Source: Chitinophagales bacterium
Lineage (GTDB): Bacteria; Bacteroidota; Bacteroidia; Chitinophagales; Chitinophagaceae
NCBI GenBank assembly: GCA_015655015.1
Contig: JAATFV010000017.1
Location: 1-45,545 of the forward strand
Length of the DNA: 45,545 nt
Direction of reading: 5' to 3'
In this document: piece by piece, positions 7,615-14,735 of the stretch
Layout of the letters: every line of letters starts with the position of its first letter
How positions within the stretch are numbered: the stretch's first letter is position 1
The notes under the pieces: model-generated
The model's database searches: none
Seen by the model: only the letters and a program-made list of their open reading frames with translations
Told to the model about the DNA's origin: nothing
Position numbers and translations under genes: made by a program

Positions 7615-10590
7615 ATGAGATCGTTGATCATTATTGGTTTTTTGTTAATCGGAATAGAAACTTCAGCCCAGACGATCTATTCCCTCGATGCTTCGCAGGT
7701 AACGAACGAAGTAAAATCCGGTTATTTTAAAATGGGCGATCCCGGGTTGGCCGGCAAAGAATTACTGGTGAACAGCCGGTATCTCACTATCGGCGGAGTG
7801 CCGAAAATCCCTGTCATGGGAGAATTGCAATATTCGCGCATGCCGAAGGAGCGATGGGAAGATGAGATCCTGAAGATGAAAGCAGGAGGTGTGACCGTTA
7901 TCGCCACCTATGTATTCTGGATCCACCAGGAAGAAGTAGAGGGAGAATTTGACTGGTCGGGCAATAAGGACCTGCGGAGTTTTGTAAAACTATGCCAGCG
8001 GCTGGGCGTGCTCGTATATCCAAGGATCGGCCCCTGGGCACATGGCGAGACCCGAAACGGCGGTACGCCTGACTGGATCCTACGAAAGAAATACCTGGCA
8101 GACCGTTCCATAGACCCGGTCTACCAGTCCTATGTCGAACGTTATTTCCGGCAGATCGGCCTGCAGCTCAAGGGATTAATGTATAAGGACGGAGGACCGG
8201 TCGTGGGCATCCAATTGGAAAATGAATACTGGAAAGGAAAGGCCGGGGAACCCTATATCTCCTGGCTGAAACAGACAGCCCTGAAATACGGCATGAATGT
8301 GCCCCTTTATACCGTGACGGGTTGGGGCGACGGCTCTGTCCCGCTGAATGAAGTAATCCCGTTATGGGGCGGTTACCCGGACGAATCCTGGACACCCAAT
8401 ATTGAAAAGATCACCGGTTGCGATAATTATACGTTCAGTTCTTTCCGGGACGATATTACTATCGGTAATGCGCAAGTGATAAAAAAAGAAGGATACGATT
8501 ATTCCCTGGACCCTTACTTTACTTGTGAGATGGGCGTAGGCATTTTCAACTCCATTCACCGGCGGCCCATCATCGGGGCGCTCGACGGACTGGGGCTGAT
8601 CGTAAGCCGCATCGGATCAGGCGGGAACCTGCTGGGTTACTATGTATTTGCCGGCGGCTCGAATCCCCTGGGTATTTATAGCACGATGGAGGAGAACAAG
8701 GATGAGACCGGCTATTGGAGCGAACTGTCTCCTATCTCCTATGATTTCCAGGCAGCGATCCGGGAGAACGGACTGCCTGCACCCTCTTTTTATGAGGTAA
8801 AACGGATGAACTACTTTCTCGGCGGGTTTGGGGCATTGCTGGCGCCGATGGAGCCGGTGTTTGCGGCTAAAGTAACTGAAGGCAAGGGCCCGGCATTAAA
8901 GACGACGGGACGAAATAAGAGTCAATCGACGGATGTGCCAATAACAGAAAATACGCTCCAATACGCGGCGCGGGTAAAGGGCAACAGCGGTTTTCTCTTC
9001 GGCATCAATTATTGCCGCAACAACCGGCGTCCGGAACAGAAGGGCGTCCGGTTCCAGGTCCGTCTGAAAGACCAGACCCTCTTATTCCCTTCCAGTCCTG
9101 TGAACATCCCCGACAGCAGTCTCTTTATCTGGCCGATGAACCTTGACATGGATGGTATCCGGCTAAACTACGCGACGGCACAACCGCTTTTCAGGACAAG
9201 GATCAACAACGAGTCCGTTTGGATCTTTGTGCAGGACGTCGACCTTCATCCGGAATTTTCCATGGAGGGATCCGGCATTGACAAAGTGGTAATGCCGAAA
9301 GATAACGGGCAGCTGGTTAAGACCGGGCAGGCCTATATTCTCTCCGGCCTGCGCCCCGGACCGGACTGTATCATTACTGTACATCGTAAGGATGGGACGA
9401 CTGAACGCATCATTCTATTGGGCCGGAAAGATGGCCGGAACTCCTGGATACTCCCGGATGCCGCCGGGAAAGAACATTTTTATCTTTCCCGGGCTACCCT
9501 CTATACAAAGGATAATGAGCTGCACATAATGGACACCGTGAACGATCTTCGTGTCCTGGCCCTTTCGGGAAAGGGAGAGCGACTCTTCACCACCCTGGAA
9601 TATCACTTGCCGGAAAAGAAATTGGTTGGTACTATTCGTCCCAAAGGAGCCTTGCAGGACGCGCAGTGGCTGGTGACCTCCGTGAAAAGTGTCGATGCAG
9701 GCAACTTGCTGTATCACCGGGAGTTTCAGAAGGAGTTCAGTGCCGGCGACCCTGCGCGGATAAAGTCCGCCAGATTAATACTGGCTCCTGGGTCGGAGTG
9801 CCGGGTCCGGATAAATGACAAATGGGTGGAGCAGCCCATACGATCCGGGCGCCTGAACGTGCTGGACATAACGGGTTATGTGGAGAAAGGAGATAATGTG
9901 CTGCTGATGGATTTTCCATTTGCAGCCGGGGGGCGGCAGACCTCGAATGACGGATCTTCCCCTAAGACATCTGAAGCGTCTTTTGCAGCCAGGGTGCTGG
10001 TGGAATATTTCAATACGGACCGGCTGGATTTTTCTACGGATACCTCCTGGCTGACAACAGATCTGTATTATTTCCCGGCTACATATGGCAGCAAGCCGGT
10101 GTATCCGCTGGGATTTGCGACCCCGCTGGTGGCAGAAGAGGCAACCGGAACTACAGGGAAGGCTGACGTGAATGGCAGGAAGGGGAATACGGCCGGCGAT
10201 CAGGGCAGCGGCGTTTGGTCCCGGCAGGAACTGGCCCGGGAGTCCCTGCCGGACTTTTCCGAATGGAGACTGCCTCTTTCCTGTAATTACCTGGAAGGGC
10301 TGAACAATGTCTACCTGGATCTGCGGTATCAGGGGGACAGGATCAGCGTCCGGGCCAATGGCAAGCTGATAGCGGACAACCTGAACAATAACACCGACTG
10401 GCTGATGGATCTGAAAAGGGGCGCCTCTTCCCTGGAATGCCAGGAGCTTCAGCTGGAGCTGCGTCCCTGGAAGGACATCGGGAAGATGTATTTCGACCGG
10501 CCGCCGGCGCCGGCGGAGGAAGGAAAGGCAATAATCAACACTGCCCGGCTGGTGCCGGAGTATAAGATAGTGACAACCGTTCCACAATAA
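7615..10590 (+). CDS. GH35 family beta-galactosidase, secreted
   Basis: A 991-residue exported glycosidase with a signal peptide ending near SAQ (residues 17-19). The GH35 (beta/alpha)8 barrel covers about residues 50-400: MGELQYSRMPKERWEDEILKM matches the family entry, YVFWIHQEE follows the second strand, and GPVVGIQLENEY (194-205) holds the acid/base Glu204. FTCEMGVG (302-309) holds the probable nucleophile Glu305. The remaining 590 residues look like beta-sandwich (jelly-roll) domains, longer than the classic 600-residue GH35 enzymes but usual for large Bacteroidota members. GH35 enzymes release terminal non-reducing beta-D-galactose from galactans or other beta-galactosides; the exact linkage cannot be read from sequence. 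It closes the first PUL and faces the response-regulator cluster with an 11-base gap. Confidence 0.9.
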   Translation: MRSLIIIGFLLIGIETSAQTIYSLDASQVTNEVKSGYFKMGDPGLAGKELLVNSRYLTIGGVPKIPVMGELQYSRMPKERWEDEILKMKAGGVTVIATYVFWIHQEEVEGEFDWSGNKDLRSFVKLCQRLGVLVYPRIGPWAHGETRNGGTPDWILRKKYLADRSIDPVYQSYVERYFRQIGLQLKGLMYKDGGPVVGIQLENEYWKGKAGEPYISWLKQTALKYGMNVPLYTVTGWGDGSVPLNEVIPLWGGYPDESWTPNIEKITGCDNYTFSSFRDDITIGNAQVIKKEGYDYSLDPYFTCEMGVGIFNSIHRRPIIGALDGLGLIVSRIGSGGNLLGYYVFAGGSNPLGIYSTMEENKDETGYWSELSPISYDFQAAIRENGLPAPSFYEVKRMNYFLGGFGALLAPMEPVFAAKVTEGKGPALKTTGRNKSQSTDVPITENTLQYAARVKGNSGFLFGINYCRNNRRPEQKGVRFQVRLKDQTLLFPSSPVNIPDSSLFIWPMNLDMDGIRLNYATAQPLFRTRINNESVWIFVQDVDLHPEFSMEGSGIDKVVMPKDNGQLVKTGQAYILSGLRPGPDCIITVHRKDGTTERIILLGRKDGRNSWILPDAAGKEHFYLSRATLYTKDNELHIMDTVNDLRVLALSGKGERLFTTLEYHLPEKKLVGTIRPKGALQDAQWLVTSVKSVDAGNLLYHREFQKEFSAGDPARIKSARLILAPGSECRVRINDKWVEQPIRSGRLNVLDITGYVEKGDNVLLMDFPFAAGGRQTSNDGSSPKTSEASFAARVLVEYFNTDRLDFSTDTSWLTTDLYYFPATYGSKPVYPLGFATPLVAEEATGTTGKADVNGRKGNTAGDQGSGVWSRQELARESLPDFSEWRLPLSCNYLEGLNNVYLDLRYQGDRISVRANGKLIADNLNNNTDWLMDLKRGASSLECQELQLELRPWKDIGKMYFDRPPAPAEEGKAIINTARLVPEYKIVTTVPQ

Positions 10591-10601
10591 AATACAGCCC
10601 G

Positions 10602-11069
10602 CTACTTTCTCACTCCCTGTCCATATTCATAATACAGCGTGTGGAATATCTCTGAAATATAGGATTCGCCTTTAACAAGGCGGGCATATGCTTTCCGGAT
10701 CTCCTCGATGGATTCGTATTTGTGAACATAGGCGTCGATGCCTGTTTCGGGCATTTTCTCGATGATCACCGGGTCATAGGAGCTCGAATAGAGCATGATC
10801 CGGGAATTGCCGAACTTCTTTTTCAGCTCCGTCACCGCCTGCTGTAATTGCTCTGAATAACAATCCTGGAGGGAACCGGTGATGACCAGGTCGAAAACGG
10901 CGCTGGCATAGGCCCGGCAGGATAGGGCGGAGAAAATATTTTCCGAGTAATCTACGATCGCCGACTTGTTAATGGCGCGAAAGACCTCCTGAAAGGCCAG
11001 GGGAATAAGAGGCAGGTCATCAATGACCAGGATCTTATTCAAAGATGCAGGTTTTTTTGCAACGGGCAT
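10602..11069 (-). CDS. Stand-alone pseudo-receiver domain protein (phospho-acceptor Asp replaced by Gly), copy A
   Basis: A 155-residue protein with a receiver-domain fold and no output domain. KILVIDDLPLIP gives the acidic pair at the end of strand 1, IMLYSS the Ser/Thr position and YVHKYES the conserved Lys. The third strand reads FDLVITGS where the intact neighbour at 11762 reads PDVVLLDI, so the phospho-acceptor Asp is Gly. It ends in YISEIFHTLYYEYG, about where a LuxR-type DNA-binding domain would start. It is paralogous to the protein at 11260-11730. Loss of only the acceptor residue suggests phosphorylation-independent signalling, for example by protein-protein contact, which is inference. 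No histidine kinase is in the window. Confidence 0.85.
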   Translation of the reverse strand: MPVAKKPASLNKILVIDDLPLIPLAFQEVFRAINKSAIVDYSENIFSALSCRAYASAVFDLVITGSLQDCYSEQLQQAVTELKKKFGNSRIMLYSSSYDPVIIEKMPETGIDAYVHKYESIEEIRKAYARLVKGESYISEIFHTLYYEYGQGVRK

Positions 11070-11137
11070 GGTGTCGAGGTAATAAGTGATAGGGATAATA
11101 ACAAAGCGACTAAGGATGCAAAAGGGCCCGTGACTGT

Positions 11138-11159
11138 TACAAATATATCAATATTTGTA
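11138..11159 (-). promoter_or_regulatory. Perfect 9-bp inverted repeat overlapping the promoter -7 box of pseudo-receiver A
   Basis: Arms TACAAATAT (11138-11146) and ATATTTGTA (11151-11159) are separated by ATCA. On the minus strand the left arm contains TATATTTG (11140-11147), a full match to the Bacteroidota -7 box TAnnTTTG, about 70 bases before the start codon of the 10602-11069 gene. A dyad on a -7 box would suit a repressor or activator site; the binding protein is unknown. Confidence 0.5.
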
Positions 11160-11187
11160 TATAAATGCTAATTTCTTCTTAAGGGAA

Positions 11188-11210
11188 TTTACGTGGGAAA
11201 TATACGTAAA
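11188..11210. repeat. 7-bp inverted repeat TTTACGT / ACGTAAA
   Basis: TTTACGT at 11188-11194 and ACGTAAA at 11204-11210 are separated by nine bases. The repeat lies between the two pseudo-receiver genes, directly beside the 23-bp tandem duplication. It could be an operator or weak transcript-end structure for the upstream gene; nothing decides between these. Confidence 0.4.
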
Positions 11211-11256
11211 ACCGGTTCGGAATAACACTTTAGACCGGTTCGGAATAACACTTTAG
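11211..11256. repeat. Perfect 23-bp tandem duplication
   Basis: Two identical 23-base copies, 11211-11233 and 11234-11256, each start ACCGGTTCGG and end ACACTTTAG. They sit three bases beyond the stop codon of the 11260-11730 gene. Perfect identity means a recent slippage-type duplication. Confidence 0.95.
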
Positions 11257-11259
11257 CGT

Positions 11260-11730
11260 TTAACTGTCCGGCTGATCCTGGGAAGGAGGAAGCTTGTCCA
11301 GCCGGAGGGAATATTCATAATACAGGGTATGAAAAATGCCGGAGATATAACGCTCTCCCGCCGAGAGGCAGGTATAAGCCTTCCAGATCTCCCCGACAGG
11401 CTCATATTTATGCATATAGGCATCAATACCTGATTCTTCCATTTTTTCGATGATGGCATGATCATAATTGGAGGAATAGATCATGATCTTGCTGTTGCCA
11501 AACCTGGCCTTGCATTCAGCGATCGTCCGGGGTAAATTATTGGTGGGATGGCCTGTTTGTTCGCCTATAATGATGAGATCGAATTTCTTCTCTTCATAGG
11601 ATCTGGAAGAGAGGGCGATAAAGATGTTTTCTTCCTGTTCGACCTTGATCCCGTAATTGATTGAGCGAAAGATCTCCCTTAAGCCCAATGCAATAGTTGG
11701 CACTTCATCAATGACCAGGATATTATTCAT
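11260..11730 (-). CDS. Stand-alone pseudo-receiver domain protein (phospho-acceptor Asp replaced by Gly), copy B
   Basis: A 156-residue paralogue of the 10602-11069 protein. The chosen start gives MNNILVIDEVPT, matching the beginning of the neighbouring receiver MIKVGLIDDN; an in-frame ATG five codons upstream (11745) sits too close to the -7 box. The acceptor strand reads FDLIIIGEQT, again Gly in place of Asp, while IMIYSS and YMHKYEP keep the Ser/Thr and Lys positions. It shares the ending YISGIFHTLYYEYS with copy A and has no DNA-binding domain. Sharing the same Asp-to-Gly change suggests it came before the duplication or is a family trait. It lies 31 bases after the stop of the intact response regulator, so it may be co-transcribed as well as driven by its own promoter. 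Confidence 0.85.
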   Translation of the reverse strand: MNNILVIDEVPTIALGLREIFRSINYGIKVEQEENIFIALSSRSYEEKKFDLIIIGEQTGHPTNNLPRTIAECKARFGNSKIMIYSSNYDHAIIEKMEESGIDAYMHKYEPVGEIWKAYTCLSAGERYISGIFHTLYYEYSLRLDKLPPSQDQPDS

Positions 11731-11749
11731 GGGATTGGATTGCATGATT

Positions 11750-11757
11750 CAAAGATA
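11750..11757 (-). promoter_or_regulatory. Bacteroidota -7 box (TATCTTTG) for pseudo-receiver B
   Basis: TATCTTTG on the minus strand fully matches TAnnTTTG. It lies 20 bases upstream of the ATG at 11730, giving a short leader. The -33 box is poor: a TTG occurs 22 bases upstream, rather than the usual 19-20. Confidence 0.5.
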
Positions 11758-11761
11758 GCTA

Positions 11762-12403
11762 CTAATATAACGTTTTTTGCAATATTCTCGAAATGAGCTG
11801 TGATTTTGAATCTACCCCCAGCTTATGGTAAATATTCTTTAGATGATGGTTGATGGTATAAACGGAGACATATAATTTTTCAGCCATTTCCTTATAGGAT
11901 AATCCTTCTTTCAGCAGGTTTACGAGCTCGATCTCTCTTTTGGTGAGTTTGGAAGCCAATATATCTGTCACATTTCCTTTCAGGTGATCGATGATCGTTT
12001 TTGCTATTTTAGGAGACAGGCTGGCGCCGGAATCGAACACATCATGGATAGAAGTATAAATGTCCATTGGTCTGGCGGTTTTGGAGAGAAATCCGCTGGC
12101 TCCGGACAACAGGGATTGTATTACATATATCCGGTCTTCATATTTACTCATCACAATTACTTTAGACCGGGGGTAAATGCCTGATATCTTTTTCACTTCT
12201 TCGATACCTGCCTGTCCGGGGAGCGTGATATCCAGCAGAACGACGTCCGGTTCGACAACGAATATCCCGTGGTTTATATTTTTGTTCATTTCTTCCAGGG
12301 AGGTAAAAGTAAATACTACATCTATATCGGAGAAATCCTGTAGAAATTCCTTGTAGTTGTTCAATAGAAAGTAATTGTCGTCAATCAGGCCGACCTTAAT
12401 CAT
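11762..12403 (-). CDS. NarL/FixJ-family response regulator with LuxR-type HTH
   Basis: A 213-residue two-component response regulator. The start at 12403 gives MIKVGLIDDN, the normal first strand; a start at 12487 adds 28 residues unlike the family. The receiver covers residues 1-120 with the acidic pair DD, the phospho-acceptor in PDVVLLDITLPG, a Ser in VIVMSKYE and the Lys in GFLSKTARP. The C-terminal LuxR-type helix-turn-helix contains LTKREIELVNLLKEGLSYKEMAEKLYVSVYTINHHLKNIYHKLGV. It should bind DNA as a phosphorylated dimer. It is the only intact receiver of three in this cluster, and no histidine kinase is visible, so its kinase must be encoded elsewhere. Confidence 0.95.
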   Translation of the reverse strand: MIKVGLIDDNYFLLNNYKEFLQDFSDIDVVFTFTSLEEMNKNINHGIFVVEPDVVLLDITLPGQAGIEEVKKISGIYPRSKVIVMSKYEDRIYVIQSLLSGASGFLSKTARPMDIYTSIHDVFDSGASLSPKIAKTIIDHLKGNVTDILASKLTKREIELVNLLKEGLSYKEMAEKLYVSVYTINHHLKNIYHKLGVDSKSQLISRILQKTLY

Positions 12404-12429
12404 ACAATCAAGTTTTAAAGGGAATGGAT

Positions 12430-12437
12430 CAAAATTA
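12430..12437 (-). promoter_or_regulatory. Bacteroidota -7 box (TAATTTTG) for the response regulator
   Basis: TAATTTTG on the minus strand fully matches TAnnTTTG and lies 26 bases before the ATG at 12403, which also supports that start over the upstream one. No good -33 TTTG is seen at 19 bases. Confidence 0.45.
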
Positions 12438-12648
12438 GAATAAGGTAAGTAAAAATACGCTACTATGTTAAGTATGTTGGGGCGCAAATCTCCGATAAAA
12501 ACTGCTAATAACAGTTGCGAATTTACATTTAGATTTTTTAGGTGCTATGATGTAAAAAAAATAAGAATAAGTACTTGTTTTTTTTACGGGACTACTTGTG
12601 TCAGTAGCTAATATGGGAAAGTTCATTTTTTATTGCTTCATTAAGTAG

Positions 12649-12678
12649 TTGATCGGGAAAGGGACACGCGTACCTTTG
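12649..12678 (+). promoter_or_regulatory. Bacteroidota-type promoter, TTG-N19-TACCTTTG
   Basis: A TTG (12649-12651) is followed by exactly 19 bases and then TACCTTTG (12671-12678), matching the Bacteroidota -33/-7 pattern with its usual spacing. Transcription would begin near 12685. The next feature is a 15-codon ORF, not a normal gene; the GAPDH-like gene has a -7 box of its own. Confidence 0.6.
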
Positions 12679-12688
12679 CATCATCCAA

Positions 12689-12736
12689 ATGAAATACCTC
12701 CAATCCAAACCGGTAAAACTAAATCCAAGAGGGTAA
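12689..12736 (+). CDS. Possible 15-codon ORF in the short transcript
   Basis: An ATG only about four bases after the predicted transcription start opens a 15-residue frame, MKYLQSKPVKLNPRG, ending in TAA. It is basic and proline-containing. There is no Shine-Dalgarno sequence. So short a frame can occur by chance; the only support is its place between a good promoter and a hairpin. Confidence 0.25.
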   Translation: MKYLQSKPVKLNPRG

Positions 12737-12767
12737 GTCTTTTATTTTATGGAAACGTGTTAGTTTA

Positions 12768-12796
12768 GCGAAAAGGCCTGTTAAGGGCCTTTTCGC
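12768..12796 (+). terminator. Perfect 11-bp hairpin, candidate bidirectional terminator
   Basis: GCGAAAAGGCC (12768-12778) and GGCCTTTTCGC (12786-12796) pair perfectly around a 7-base loop. The form AAAAGGCC...GGCCTTTT is common in intrinsic terminators that use the T-tract within the stem. A separate T-rich stretch follows only after about 15 bases. Confidence 0.55.
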
Positions 12797-12824
12797 CGTT
12801 ATAGGAGTAGGGTTTTTCTTTTCT

Positions 12825-12832
12825 TATATTTG
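12825..12832 (+). promoter_or_regulatory. Bacteroidota -7 box (TATATTTG) for the GAPDH-like gene
   Basis: TATATTTG fully matches TAnnTTTG and ends 22 bases before the ATG at 12855, giving a leader of about 15 bases. No clear -33 box is seen. It lies after the 12768-12796 hairpin, so the GAPDH-like gene can be transcribed separately from the short unit. Confidence 0.5.
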
Positions 12833-12854
12833 CGCCTCATTTAATAGTTGAACT

Positions 12855-13844
12855 ATGCGTATTGCTGTCAATGGAATGGGGCGTATTGGCCGGCTTTTAA
12901 GCAGGAGATTGCTCGATCTGGAAGGAGTAGAGCTGGTAGCCGTCAACGATATTATGGAGACGGACAACCTGGCTTACCTGCTCCGGTATGATTCCGTATA
13001 CGGGACTCTGCCCTTTCCCGTATTACACCGGGATGGGCTGTTGATCGTCGGAGAGCGGAAAATTGCCGTTTTCCGGCAGGAAGACCCCTCCCGTCTTCCC
13101 TGGAAAGAGCTTCAGGTAGATATCGTGCTGGAATGTACAGGTAAATTTTCCAGCCGGGAGGGAGCGGCGATCCACCTGGCCGCAGGAGCCCGGAAAGTAT
13201 TGCTGTCCACCACCGGTTCGCCGGAAATCCCCCTTCTTATCTATGGATTCAACCAGCATGTCCTGGACCAGGACAGCACGGTCATCTCGCCGGGGGGGTG
13301 CATGACCAATTGCGCCACGCATATCCTGTATCTGCTGAACTCCATCGGTATTGAATCAGCGCATTTGAATATACTGCATTCTTATACATCCCGGCAGGAG
13401 CTGGTGGACGCTCCGCATAAGCAATTCCGGCGGGGCCGGGCGGCTGCGGAATCCATTATACCCGTGGAGATAGATCTGGCCACTTCCCTGGAACGGCTCA
13501 TGCCGCCTTTACAGGGCAGGATCGCTGCCGTGTCGACAAGGGTGCCGGTCGCCAATGGGGCAATGGCCGATTTTACAGTCCAGCTGAAGGCTAAGACCAG
13601 TCCCCGGGAAATCAATTCCCTCTTCCGGAAGGCGGCACAGCATGAATACAAAGGTATCCTGGAATACAATGAAGAGGCCCTGGTGTCTTTGGATATCAAG
13701 GGTAATACCCATTCCTGTGTGATAGACGGAACGCTGACGTCCGTAGTAGGCAATCACCTGAAGCTGATCGCCTGGTTTGACAATGAGTATGGTTATACCA
13801 GCAGGATGATCGACTGGCTCTTCTATTGGAAAAAATTTTTGTAA
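12855..13844 (+). CDS. Divergent glyceraldehyde-3-phosphate dehydrogenase-like protein
   Basis: A 329-residue member of the phosphorylating GAPDH family. The Rossmann fingerprint is VNGMGRIGR, Asp32 (AVNDIM) points to NAD, and the catalytic pair is present as Cys149 (GGCMTNC) and His175 (LHSYTSR). The C-terminal signature WFDNEYGYTSRM is intact. It departs from glycolytic enzymes at key places: the active-site motif S-N-A-S-C-T-T-N reads S-P-G-G-C-M-T-N, and the phosphate-site segment normally IIPTSTGAA reads IIPVEIDLA, losing the Thr-Gly that bind inorganic phosphate. A different aldehyde substrate or a specialised role is possible, which is inference. It is followed after 54 bases by an SDR on the same strand, probably co-transcribed. 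Confidence 0.85.
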   Translation: MRIAVNGMGRIGRLLSRRLLDLEGVELVAVNDIMETDNLAYLLRYDSVYGTLPFPVLHRDGLLIVGERKIAVFRQEDPSRLPWKELQVDIVLECTGKFSSREGAAIHLAAGARKVLLSTTGSPEIPLLIYGFNQHVLDQDSTVISPGGCMTNCATHILYLLNSIGIESAHLNILHSYTSRQELVDAPHKQFRRGRAAAESIIPVEIDLATSLERLMPPLQGRIAAVSTRVPVANGAMADFTVQLKAKTSPREINSLFRKAAQHEYKGILEYNEEALVSLDIKGNTHSCVIDGTLTSVVGNHLKLIAWFDNEYGYTSRMIDWLFYWKKFL

Positions 13845-13898
13845 GAATGTGATCCTTGTCGGCTCCTGATTGTTAAAGACTAAAATCAACAAAATTAT

Positions 13899-14702
13899 AT
13901 GAATATTTCATTGACAGGGAAGGTGGCGCTTGTTACCGGAGGTAGCAAGGGGATCGGAGCTGCTGCCGCATTATCCTTATCGGAAGCCCGGGCCAAAGTA
14001 GCGATCTGTTCCCGTAATGCGGATGAGGTAAAGAAGACGGCGGAGGCTATCGAAGCCAAAACGGGGCACCGGGTCCTGGCTATTACCGCAGACGTTACAT
14101 CGCAAGCCGAAGTGGACCAAATGGTGCAGGAGATCATATCTTCCCTGGGCGGCATCGATATCCTGATCAACAATGCCGGGCATGTAGGAGAAATAGGAGC
14201 TTTCGAAGACATCCCCACAGAGATCTACTCCTCCCTCTATGAGCTTAATGTCGTATCGATGGTACGGTTGGTGAAGGCAGTGCTGCCGGGTATGAAAGCA
14301 AAGAAATGGGGGCGGATCATCAATCTTTCTTCCGAAAATGGCTTGCAGCCTGATCCGGATATGACTCCCTACAATCTTACCAAGGCTGCTATCATTAATT
14401 TCAGCAAGGGACTGTCCATGTCCCTGGGCGCCCACAACATTCTCGTCAATACGGTATCTCCAGCCTTTATTTATACGCCGCTGGTAGCTGATATGCTGAA
14501 AGGGATCGCCGCCGGAAATAATAGTTCACCGGAGGATGCCTTACAGAAATTCCTGCACGACAAAAGACCCAATATCGTGCTGAAACGCGCGGGCCGGGTG
14601 GAGGAAGTAGGTGCTGCCATCGCTTTTCTCGCTTCGGAGCAGGCTTCTTTTATTACCGGCACGAATCTTCGGGTAGACGGGGGATCAGTAGGATCGATCT
14701 AG
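13899..14702 (+). CDS. SDR-family NAD(P)-dependent oxidoreductase
   Basis: A 267-residue classical short-chain dehydrogenase. It has the cofactor motif TGGSKGIG near residue 14, the NNAG motif in ILINNAGHVGE, the catalytic Ser in IINLSSENG, and YNLTK as the YxxxK catalytic pair. The C-terminal substrate loop (DMLKGIAAGNNSSPEDALQK) is longer than in FabG-type enzymes, and the protein ends with the usual FITGTNLRVDGGSVG. The substrate cannot be read from sequence. It is paired with the divergent GAPDH-like enzyme, so the two may act on one small-molecule pathway; that rests on adjacency alone. It ends against the convergent GH3 gene. Confidence 0.9.
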   Translation: MNISLTGKVALVTGGSKGIGAAAALSLSEARAKVAICSRNADEVKKTAEAIEAKTGHRVLAITADVTSQAEVDQMVQEIISSLGGIDILINNAGHVGEIGAFEDIPTEIYSSLYELNVVSMVRLVKAVLPGMKAKKWGRIINLSSENGLQPDPDMTPYNLTKAAIINFSKGLSMSLGAHNILVNTVSPAFIYTPLVADMLKGIAAGNNSSPEDALQKFLHDKRPNIVLKRAGRVEEVGAAIAFLASEQASFITGTNLRVDGGSVGSI

Positions 14703-14735
14703 ATCAACGGGATTGTATAGATCAACGGGACTGTA
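14700..14735. repeat. 18-bp tandem duplication across two convergent stop codons
   Basis: TAGATCAACGGGATTGTA (14700-14717) is followed by a copy with a single change (14718-14735). The first copy begins with the TAG stop of the SDR gene, and the second contains the TGA stop and last codons of the GH3 gene on the other strand. Confidence 0.9.

Larger units (their letters stand above)
12685..12800 (+). ncRNA. Candidate short transcript of about 115 nt, small RNA or leader
   Basis: The extent is inferred from a promoter ending at 12678 and a perfect 11-bp hairpin at 12768-12796. The transcript would contain one 15-codon ORF almost at its 5' end. I do not recognise an RNA family. It could equally be a long leader for the GAPDH-like gene if the hairpin does not stop transcription. 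Confidence 0.35.
12404..12854. other. Divergent intergenic region between the response regulator and the GAPDH-like gene
   Basis: This 451-base region has outward promoters on both sides. Near its middle is an all-A/T 10-bp inverted repeat (GTAAAAAAAA at 12552-12561, TTTTTTTTAC at 12578-12587). A promoter-ORF-hairpin unit lies at 12649-12796 (separate entries), then the -7 box of the GAPDH-like gene. I see no longer reading frame. Confidence 0.7.

Noticed and set aside
9775..10587. 270-codon open frame on the - strand
   Set aside because: It is antisense to the end of the GH35 gene; composition is odd and there is no promoter or family motif.
12552..12587. 10-bp A/T inverted repeat as a terminator
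   Set aside because: The arms are almost only A and T, and no gene ends nearby on either strand, so it is kept only as a note in the intergenic entry.
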